From assembly GCA_964036195.1 (NCBI GenBank), contig OZ038460.1:16061504-16125503 (forward strand): 64,000 nt of DNA. Reading direction: 5' to 3'. The DNA is from Sphaerolaimus hirsutus. Lineage: Eukaryota > Nematoda > Chromadorea > Monhysterida > Sphaerolaimidae. The position numbers were made by a program, and so were the translations under genes. Shown one piece after another: positions 52,870 to 62,254 of the stretch. The notes beneath the pieces are model-generated. The model saw only the letters and a list, made by a program, of their open reading frames with translations, made no database searches and was not told the origin of the DNA. How positions within the stretch are numbered: position 1 is the first letter of the stretch; the number at the start of each line of letters is the position of its first letter.

Positions 52870-55030
52870 AGTTTCAGCATGGGGGGGCGATTTTTAAATA
52901 TGAACAGTTTTAGGAAACTAGGTAATCTTGAAATAAATATATTCGATTTCTATTTAGATATTTTGATTCTTGAAGAAATCTACACATTTTACATTTTATA
53001 AGTTTTCAAAAGTATTCTCAAAACGATTTCAAACTGTTCAACTCACCAAAACAACTTTCAAAATCATCTCAAAAACTTTCAACTTTCAGAAATTTATCGA
53101 ATTAAAAACACAGTCAATGAAGCATTTACAAAGCTCCAATTTCGTTAAACTGTTACACATTTAGCAAGGACATTCTTATCGATAATGTGATTCACCCATA
53201 ATAAGCACAGATTTGTCAACACATTTTACAGTGCCTTAAGTATTCACATCTGTTTATTTCACACTTTATTTGCGATAAGCAATGCAGCTCCAACCCAGTC
53301 AAATAGATTGACAAGATTCTAAAAGTTGGGACCCCCCATCTTAAACATATCTGTAGCTTATTTCCCCAATTTGAAGCCAGCTTATCTGGCACCACATTCT
53401 AACAAATTTGAACTGTGTCAATAAGGAATGCTTGAATTAACCCCCCATAAATAAAATTCAACTAAAACTGGGTAAATTTCAAACGATATTTTAAACGCGA
53501 ACTTTTAGCGGAACTTGAACGCAACTCGCACTTTTCTAAAAAACTGACAAAACATTAAAACTTCAATTAACAATAATTTTAAAACCATAAGTCCTATAGG
53601 GACACTTAACCACTCATTTTAAACCTAAAAACCCAAGGAATAATTCTATCGGATCACCTTGATCCTCAGGGTCCCAGAAAAAAAAACGCGAGAGGGGAGG
53701 TGTACACCCTTTTTTGGGACCCACAAAACAAACTCAAAAGAAAAGGAAACCAACCAGTGTGTAACCAAACGTTCCAATCAGCTTCAAAACTACTCAGAAT
53801 CAAACCCAAAGCTTTTAACACAATGCTAAATTAAAAGTTTAAAAATGTATGTATAGCTATTTCTGACCACCCTCTCTAAGCTATTACTACCAAGCCACAC
53901 TCTGCTGGATTGACCTTAATTGACTCACAACTAAAGGGTCGACCCCCTAGCACCTTGTGAAAGGCCAATAGGCAGGACCCAGTAGCCCTATACAAGCTAG
54001 TAAAGGCCACAGAGAGCTTCTGGCAACTCTAACCCGAGAGGATGGGTAAGAAATTGGGTACACACACATGAAAGCTTGTGTCAACTCCCACAGCTTTCAA
54101 ATACTAACCAAATGCAATAGCATTGTGTAAAAACTTTAGTTTTAAACAAAAAAACCTTAGAATAATGCCAATTTTAGGGTGAGTTTTGAAAGCATGTGTT
54201 CTTTTGGGAATAAAACCCCTCAAAAATGATTTAGTTCCCTCACACACTCCTAGATAACAAAGTTAGGCATTAAAACTTCAGCTTTTTGTTCAAATTTGAC
54301 TCTGACTACAAAAAGTAAAAACCAACCCTCATTCAACTTTCCATCGGCGCTCGAGCAACAAATCAACAAATAAATGCAAAGGTGTAGATATGCATGTGTC
54401 AACTTTTTCAGTTGACATACATATAAAAGTAGGTAGATACAAATAATTCTTTTTATTTCAATACAGAACCACAAGAGAAACCAAAAATCACAAAATCGTC
54501 CAGCAGAGCCAAGCAATGGAATCCAGTCCAGTCCAGAAAACAGGAGTTTTAGCCAGAGAGCCTCAACAACCAGTGTCCAAGGATCTGTGAGTGGGTTAAA
54601 ATTGTGAAGGGATAAGCAAAACCAAAATTCCCCTGGGAAAAGACTATTTTTCTCAAAATCGGCCAAACTTGGCAGAGTGCCAAAAGCACTAAAACAAACA
54701 AAAACATAAGTAAAAACCACCCGAAATTAAACACCTTACACCCACAAACCTGTTGTGTTTGTTTCAGCACCTTTTGGGATCCAAAATTTTCCAACCATTT
54801 TTCACTGGGCGGAGAACAATCTGCGCGGAAACAAATATTTTCAAAAATATTCAAAGTAGTAAAAGTGGTTAGGACAGCACTCAAACACACCATAAACACC
54901 TCGAACACCCAAGGCAAACAAAGGAGGCCCCATGTGGAAGAGTTTCCAAGATTTCAGAAACAAGTGAGTTCTGGCTTGACCGGGGATTATATTTTCTTTT
55001 TGGGAGAAAATCAAGTTTTGGATACATTCT
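52870..55030. other. stretch with no firmly supported gene
   Basis: 52870-54240 shows no exon. Minus-strand open segments at 54250-54720 and 54549-54917 overlap each other, start at non-ATG codons and have ambiguous splice sites. They may hold upstream exons of the 50386-52843 gene, but I cannot join them. Confidence 0.4.
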
Positions 55031-56348
55031 GACAAAACATGTTAAACCACCTTTTATGGTTTAAATAGGATACTACACTACAATTAAACATCCAGTGATG
55101 TAAAATATTCAATAAATTTAACTCAACTCTAACTTTTTCTCAAAATTCAAAAATTCCAAATTTTCTCAAAAAACCTTCAAATCTAGAACTTCGGGATTGG
55201 GATTTTTTCACTTCAATTTTTATTCTGGTTTAGGTGACTTTATTTAAATTTATTTTTTGATTTGATTTCTATACTTTTTTATATATATTTTCTCATTTTG
55301 TATTTTTGTTTTGTTGCATTTTGGATTGATTTCCTTTGGTATTTTGGTCTCAAAACTTCCCCCCTCAACCACTTTTCACCCAGATTACACCCAGACCCAA
55401 GTTGGTTTTTCCACTCATTTAGAGACCTTTTCAATTTGACTGATTTATTGATCCTCTATTTGCTTGCCTACACCCTCACTCTGCATACTTACTCTCCTAG
55501 GTATTTTATTCCCCTTATGTCCAATTTTTGTACATTTTTTTTTCTACTTTATACCCTGGGGCATGGTATTTCCCTTGGGGGAGGGGATGCGATGGAGATT
55601 GCTATTGATTGCTATAGATTGCTTAAGCGCATTACGTAATAAAAATGTTGCAAACTGGCCTGGTCATTATACAATTTCTATTCAAATATATGCTTGCATT
55701 AGGTATAATTTTCCCAAATTGCACAACTTTTATGCTAGCTTAGGGTTTCACATATTATTTTCATTTAAATTCAATGCCAATTTGCGCTCACATAGGAACA
55801 CATTCTCATAAATTTAGGTAATTTAGGACAAATTTCACCACATTTTGCACTGGCTTAAGGCTTGCATATGTCAATTTTATATAAATTCGCACTCACCTTA
55901 CAGCAAAATTTCAACAAATTTTATATTTGCGCTAGCATGCATTTATATTAGTAAGGCTTGCAACATTGTAATTTTATTATTGTAATAAATTGACCTATTT
56001 CATACAAAATATTCACATTTTAGGCACTAAAATATCTAAAAATCACCTATTTAAACCAACAATTTCCTATTTTATCAAATTTCCCGTACTTCAACAACAA
56101 ATTTATTACAAATCTGTGGTCACCCCAAGATGTCTTCTGACCCTACAACAAGTTGGTCACAAAAATACAAAACTTGGTATATGTTTTGCAAAGATATCAC
56201 TTGCTTTTTATGCATAATCGTAATTGCAATCCCAATTATTTATGTTCTATTTAAACTATATAACTTACTGCAAAAACTCCCACATTTTTAATCAATAATA
56301 CTTAGTGAAATAATTTCAATTTAGCACGCTTTCCAGTAATCTACTAAT
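55031..56348. other. leader region before the gag-like ORF
   Basis: AT-rich, with no coding exon. If the downstream module is an LTR element, its 5' LTR and primer-binding site should lie here. Without the 3' copy, which would be beyond the window, the LTR cannot be delimited. Confidence 0.4.
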
Positions 56349-58050
56349 ATGTATGCAGATTCAGGTAGTGCCCAGAGGGCACTGGCTGTCCAGCAGCCAG
56401 GTGCAATGGCACGGGCTGGCACCAACAGCTCACAGGGAGATACTGAGACTGAGGCAGTGAAACTAATCACTCAGGCAAACAGGGACAAGGAGAGACATCT
56501 GAAACCACTGCAAGAGTCATACAACTCAATGGTGGTGCTCCTTGAGACACTCCCATTGACAGATTCAATCAGAGAGGAACTGCAAGAAGTGATGGCAGAC
56601 ATGAAAGTAGATGTGCTGCTGAAAGCGCTGGAGGTGAATGGACAAGCAGTCAAGGAAACGGCTGAAGACATTGTCAGGGAAATGCAACAGCAGCCACCAA
56701 ACCAAGATGGTGATGGCCAGCAGGGCATAACCACTTATGCAGTAACCATGCCAGGGCAAGGCCAGCCAATTGATGTGAGTAATGCCCTGCCCACAGGCAA
56801 TGGGCAGCAGCAGGCTACCCCAAACTTGGCACGTGAAATTTGCGCCCAAATAAGGGCGGAGTTTGAACGGCAACAGGCCAATGTGCCAACTGGTGGCCAA
56901 AGGGCGCCTGCAGATCCCAGAAAAAATGTTGTGAACACCATGATGTGGAAAATGCGCCTTGGAAACCTGCAACGCAGGGTGAATGTGTTCACAGGCCAGG
57001 CAGATCAATCCTGGGCTATTTTTGTGGAGGGTTTTGTCACGCTGTCAAAATCCTTGGCCCTGACTGAAGAGGAAATGTGTGACTTTCTGCCACCATTCCT
57101 GACAGGGCCAGCGCTGCAGTGCTATGAGGAATTGTCCCCAGGCACAGCGCACCAGCTGGCATGAACTGCGCCAAGCCATGGAACGCAGGTTCAATAGCCC
57201 TGCAAAAAGAAATGCAATGTTGCGGGAACTGGATGCTGCCAAACAAGGGCATCTACCGATCACTAGGTATGCAGACCATGTGCATCGCATGGTGCGTGCA
57301 TTGAACCCAAATGCTCCTGCAGAGCAAATTACACAGAAAACTGCAGAAAAGATATTCTGCAGCATGTCAGATGAGCTGATGGCTCTGGCATCACTCCAAT
57401 CCTTGGAGCCACCAAGTGACTTCCAGTTGCTAATGACTATGCTGGAACGCTTAGAGGAATGTGCGACCAGAATGAGAAGCTCTGGTCTCGGCTGGGCGCC
57501 CAGTAACGCGCTGGTAAACAGCTTTGGCACGTACGGGGATGGTGTGAAGCTGGATGAAACACCAGCACACCAATGGCGCTTCCCTGTACCCAGCAATGTG
57601 CAACAAGTCAATTTTGCTGGAAGGCTGATGCCACCAAAGCCAGAAATGCCTGCCAGACCAGGAAATAATTACAGGGTCAACAACAATAGGCCTCGGGACC
57701 AGCGCTTCGGTTACAAGGAGCGCTCTCCACGATTTGTGCCAAGGGAAGCACAAAAGGACAAAGCAAAACAGTCCAGTGATGCTGACAAAATGGACAGGCG
57801 CCAGAAAGATAAGTATCTGGACAAAGCCACTGACATGAGCTCCGACCTGACCACTAAACACAAAGCCACGAGAATGGTCCAGCAGGTCAGCCATGAGTGT
57901 GCCACTGAATTCACTGAGCCAGAATCTGACTCTGAAGTGGATGAATACAACCTGACAGTGGCTAAGAGTGACCTGCCAACAGTACTGGCAGCCCTGAAAG
58001 AAACTAATCCAGGATTGAGTCTGGAAGAGATTCCAGATGAAACAGAGTAA
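56349..58050 (+). CDS. gag: retrotransposon-type Gag, split by one frameshift
   Basis: Two overlapping frames: 56349-57164 (271 codons) and 57124-58050, the second in the +1 frame. Across the junction they form one Retrotrans_gag-like core. The first ends with the FTGQADQSWAIFVEGF...LTGPALQCYEEL part, the second continues with SWHELRQAMERRF and the helical C-terminal half (ITRYADHVHRMVRAL). The N-terminal ~180 residues are Gln/Ala-rich and helical. After the core comes a basic region (RPRDQRFGYKERSPRFVPRE) and an acidic end (EPESDSEVDEYN). There is no CCHC zinc knuckle. The frame change could be programmed +1 shifting or a one-base lesion. It leads directly, with a 240-base gap, to the helicase ORF. 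Confidence 0.75.
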
Positions 58051-58292
58051 CATGGGAATCAATCTGGTGATGGGCCATTTGTGACCAATGTCACAAAATG
58101 GCAAAATGCTTTCTTTTCTCACACAACTCTACAAAAATTTACAAAATCAACCAGTATGTCTTCATAAAACATATACCAAGTCTAGTATATTTCAATTTTA
58201 AATTCTCACAATAGTAAAATACACCCCACAATCAAGCAGACAACCAGCCAGAGACATCAGCAAGTGACACATACGGTGGTGAAACCAGACTG

Positions 58293-61200
58293 ATGTATGA
58301 TTGGGACTTGGGAGAAAATGGTGAATGGAGAGAAGTACCAGTAGAATCTGACCAGATGAACACAGCAGAAGCAGACAACAGTGAACCGGATGGCCCAATG
58401 GATATGTTATGCTCCAGTCCGGATGTGCCAACAGGAAATGACCAGTTGACTACAGTGGAAAATGATGAATCAGAAATTCCACCAGAAAGAACAGATCCAC
58501 CAGACCCAGAACAGTTGCAAGTTGCTGAAGAGCTAATTGAAGGAAAATTGATCATGGCTGGATTTGAGACAGATCTGAGGAGAAGGCAGTTACATCCAAA
58601 TCCACCAGGCACAAACAAACGACAAATGGCACTCATCCCACATGGAAATCCAACAAGAAATGGTGTCATATATGCCCAAGAAATGATGCAAGATGGAAAG
58701 ATCCACCCAGAATTGCAAATTGTGCACGCTGATTACATAGCAACAGCAGACCTGCGATACCTGATGCAGAAGATTGCATGGGAACTATTGATTGGCACTG
58801 AGGCAACTGTGACAATAGAACATGGCAAATGGGTGCAGCTGCAGATCAAAGTGCCTTTGAGAAGGCTGAAAAGGTGGGCAACATATGTGTCCACCTATTA
58901 TCTGTCTATTGGCAGGTACGCCACAGGCACAGGATGGAATGGATGTGAAATCCTGATGCTGACAGACATCATTGGCAAAATGAGTATCGATGGAAGAGTA
59001 ATTCCCATAGTGGATGCCCTGCGCAAAATCAGAGAGTTGGGTGAAGCCCACCAAGTTGGCAAGGGCAGAGTGATCAGAAAGAAGACACAGGAGGTCTGGA
59101 TCTGTGACAAGACCATTCCAAGAGTGATTGAAGACACATTGCAAAGAAACCAGCCATTGTTTTGGATGCCAGGGATCACAGAAAAAGATCAGATATACCC
59201 AAGCGTGAAAGGCATTCAAAAATTATGGCAGACATCAGATTTGGCATCAACAGCACCAATTGAAATTTGGAGGAATAGCAAAACTGTCCCACCAATCAGA
59301 GACACCTTTGTGAGATTCCCCACCAGTGCACTGATGCTGCAAGAACAGTTTTTCCTGCCATTCCTGCAGACAACTGAAGGACTCAGGGATTTACAACGCC
59401 TAGCATTCTTTGGATATGAACACAATGCTGATGGAAAGGTGTTGTCAACCCAGCAACACCAAGAAGCCAGGATAGAATATATGTACTGGCAGGCCTGGCA
59501 TTGGGCAGATGAACTAGCTGCCATCAAGTCATTTGAAGAGCAGATGTTGATTTATGAAGCAATGGGTGCATTGTTTGATGAATTCCATCTAGCTAAAATG
59601 ACTCAAGAGATGAATCAGCCAAGGAACAGAGAAACCCCATGGACAAACAAATTCACCATAATGAGGTCAGAGGATTTCTCATACCTGACATTCAGAACTG
59701 AAATTCCAATGGACACCCAGATCCTCTGGACCAGCCGGACACCAGTGAAAGTAAATTTCAGGCAGCCAAACCTGGAATCATCAGGGACGCTGACAGCTGT
59801 GGCACCCTGCCAGGATGGCAAGAAACAGCAATTGAGTGTGGCAGTGCTGGCCAAAACTGCCCTTCACTATCTCAAAAAGCACATTGAAATGGACCAAAGT
59901 GAAGTTTGCATCAGAACAGACAACAGAATTGATGATGCTCAAGACAAGCAAACATACACATATATAGTGTATGCACTGATGAACCCATGGAAGACAGCGG
60001 CAGAGTTGACCATCATGAAAGTGTTGCTGCCAAATCGCTTGAGAGAAATCAACCAAATTGTGGCAACCAACATTGACCAGACACAATATTACTATCCAAC
60101 AGAACGACCTGAAGGCATGAATCAAAAACAGTACGAAGTGCTGCAGGCATTGAGAGTGAATGTCAACTGCATCACAGTCAGAGCCCCAGCTGGTGCAGGC
60201 AAGTCCAGAGTGGCCATACAGGCCATACAGGAGCACCTGGCAGCTGGCCTCCACAGACACTGGCAAGAACCATATGCCACCAAGGTTCTGATCACAGCCA
60301 CAGATAATGAGGCAGTGGAGCGGTTAGCTGATGACCTGGATGCATGGATCAGGTCAGGCAGTGTCCCATGGTTGCATGCGCGATTGAAGGCAACCTCCCG
60401 CAAAATGGAACAGCAGGAACAGGGCCGCAAAGGCAAAATGCCCACAGGGTGCAGGCTGCACAGAGGTGAGGCAGTTCCACCAGAATGGATAGCAGAAATG
60501 AAAAAACACAAAGATGAAAAAGAAGAAGAGACTGCCACACTGGACAGAACACTGCACAACCAGTACCAGATTGTCAGTGCAACCACCAGCACGGCATTGA
60601 GCAAACTCAGAGAATGCAGATTTTCAATGCTGGTTGTGGACGAGTCCACAAAAATCACCAAACTGCAGCTGTGTGCACTTCTGACGTTGTTGAGCACCAG
60701 TGAAGACAGGATCAGCAGGCGCTTCATTGTCTTGCTACTTGGCGATGAATATCAACTTGGCAAGCCAAATTTGGGGCAGACTCCAATCAGAAGAGTGATG
60801 GAATCAGTTTTCAATGAAAGTGGCCTGGAGAGAGTGAGCACAATTGTGGGCAGAAGAAGGCGCTTCAGACTGAAGGAAGTGTACCGGGCCTCAGTAGAAC
60901 ATGCAGGCCTGGTGAAATATTTGATTTATAATGGGCACCTGGAGGCACCCATTGAATACCAGACCAGAGCAGAATTCCTGGCAGCCAAGCCACTAGGTTT
61001 CCCACTGCTGTTCAAGAGAAGGCCAGATGGCACAAAGCAGTACCTGGCACCCATCTACTGGCTAGATGTGAACACAGAGGATGTGGTTGTACAGACAACT
61101 GATGGTAACAAAGTGACCAGACGCTGTGACCGCACCAGGGACCAGTTCGTCACTTTCATGAGCGAATGGTACAAGGCCGCTGGCTGGGATGGGGTGGCTG

Positions 61201-61682
61201 AGACCAGGATCCTGGCATATTACAAAGAACTGCAGTCGGACCTCCAAGATGGATGTTGCCTGCTGGCCAGGCACCACAGCCAGGAGGGCATGCCAAATCT
61301 GGACTACAGAGTGACCACATGTGACATTGCACAAGGGTCTCAAGAATCAGACATCATTCTGGTCCCAGGATGGACAATCAATACCAAATACAACCAATTA
61401 ACACACCTGACAAACATGATGCGCTTGTGCGTGGCACTGACAAGGCAGAGACGATCCATTGTGATCATCACGGACTTCAAACCAATGTTCACATTGACAA
61501 AGACTGCAAGGGGATGGAAGCAACTGTTTGAACAAGTGGCGAGAACAGGAGCATTCATCATGACACAGGACAGAGTGGCTGAAGCCAAGGCATTGTTGGG
61601 CAAGGATGACCTGTCACTGTGTGTGGCTGCAGAGAATCCAATTGACTTTTTCGAATTAAACAACCAAGAAACCGGCCAGTAG
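58293..61682 (+). CDS. superfamily 1 (UPF1-like) helicase encoded in the gag-env module
   Basis: 1129 residues in one exon. The frame is open from 58218, and the first ATG is at 58293. The acidic N-terminal ~100 residues look disordered. Residues ~100-600 match nothing I recognise. The helicase core starts with Walker A APAGAGKS (631-638), Walker B LVVDES (D783, E784), motif III GDEYQL (817-822), a motif V-like AQGSQESDIILV (~1012-1023) and motif VI VALTRQRR (1047-1054; R1051 is the likely arginine finger). This pattern is that of AAA_11/AAA_12 helicases such as UPF1, SMUBP-2 and Mov10, which unwind RNA or DNA 5' to 3'. Nothing resembling RT, protease, RNase H or integrase is present. It lies between a Gag and an envelope on the same strand. 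Confidence 0.85.
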   Translation: MYDWDLGENGEWREVPVESDQMNTAEADNSEPDGPMDMLCSSPDVPTGNDQLTTVENDESEIPPERTDPPDPEQLQVAEELIEGKLIMAGFETDLRRRQLHPNPPGTNKRQMALIPHGNPTRNGVIYAQEMMQDGKIHPELQIVHADYIATADLRYLMQKIAWELLIGTEATVTIEHGKWVQLQIKVPLRRLKRWATYVSTYYLSIGRYATGTGWNGCEILMLTDIIGKMSIDGRVIPIVDALRKIRELGEAHQVGKGRVIRKKTQEVWICDKTIPRVIEDTLQRNQPLFWMPGITEKDQIYPSVKGIQKLWQTSDLASTAPIEIWRNSKTVPPIRDTFVRFPTSALMLQEQFFLPFLQTTEGLRDLQRLAFFGYEHNADGKVLSTQQHQEARIEYMYWQAWHWADELAAIKSFEEQMLIYEAMGALFDEFHLAKMTQEMNQPRNRETPWTNKFTIMRSEDFSYLTFRTEIPMDTQILWTSRTPVKVNFRQPNLESSGTLTAVAPCQDGKKQQLSVAVLAKTALHYLKKHIEMDQSEVCIRTDNRIDDAQDKQTYTYIVYALMNPWKTAAELTIMKVLLPNRLREINQIVATNIDQTQYYYPTERPEGMNQKQYEVLQALRVNVNCITVRAPAGAGKSRVAIQAIQEHLAAGLHRHWQEPYATKVLITATDNEAVERLADDLDAWIRSGSVPWLHARLKATSRKMEQQEQGRKGKMPTGCRLHRGEAVPPEWIAEMKKHKDEKEEETATLDRTLHNQYQIVSATTSTALSKLRECRFSMLVVDESTKITKLQLCALLTLLSTSEDRISRRFIVLLLGDEYQLGKPNLGQTPIRRVMESVFNESGLERVSTIVGRRRRFRLKEVYRASVEHAGLVKYLIYNGHLEAPIEYQTRAEFLAAKPLGFPLLFKRRPDGTKQYLAPIYWLDVNTEDVVVQTTDGNKVTRRCDRTRDQFVTFMSEWYKAAGWDGVAETRILAYYKELQSDLQDGCCLLARHHSQEGMPNLDYRVTTCDIAQGSQESDIILVPGWTINTKYNQLTHLTNMMRLCVALTRQRRSIVIITDFKPMFTLTKTARGWKQLFEQVARTGAFIMTQDRVAEAKALLGKDDLSLCVAAENPIDFFELNNQETGQ

Positions 61683-62254
61683 GCACAATAGTGCATACAC
61701 AAAACTGGGAGAAATATTATTCATAAATATTATTTAATACTTTTATATCCTCTCTAATTTCTCCTCAGTTTTGTCCGGCCAAAGATTTAAATTTCTAAGT
61801 AATGATCCAATGTGATTCTTTAGAATAGACTTCACTTGATCAAACAATCAAAATAAAATTTTAAATACCTTTACAATTCAAACAAAAATCAACTGAAATC
61901 TATTCTTACTATAATTCCTTCCATTAGTACCCACATAAATATTCTTTATATACTGTGATTAGCACATTTAGCTGCACATTTAGCTAGCAGATAATGTTAT
62001 TTTAGGTATATTTAAGATTTTATCCCATAGATTATATGCCAACTTAATTTAGGAACTTATAGCTTAAATGGGTATACAATAACTTAATTACTTATTATGT
62101 AGACTTAATATAATAAATGTAATAAATTAGAAATCTGTATCACTTAATCATGATTGTGTAATGGTAACTTTACCAGGACTCGCCATGAGTCTTAAACTTT
62201 ATTATTGAACTTTTTCTATCATCATTTCGTAAATCAGTCGTCGCAGGCTTCGAA
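61683..62254. other. spacer between helicase and envelope ORFs
   Basis: AT-rich 570 bases with no ORF of note. Possible site of envelope mRNA 5' end or splice acceptor. Confidence 0.5.

Noticed and set aside
54250-54917. Possible signal-peptide exon for the ubiquitin-like membrane gene
   Set aside because: The open frames start at TTG or GTG, overlap each other and lack a clean join to 52843.
58293-61682. Nidovirus-type replicase as source of the helicase
   Set aside because: Nidoviruses also have SF1 helicases, but I see no zinc-binding N-domain, polymerase or protease, and the neighbour is a retrotransposon Gag.
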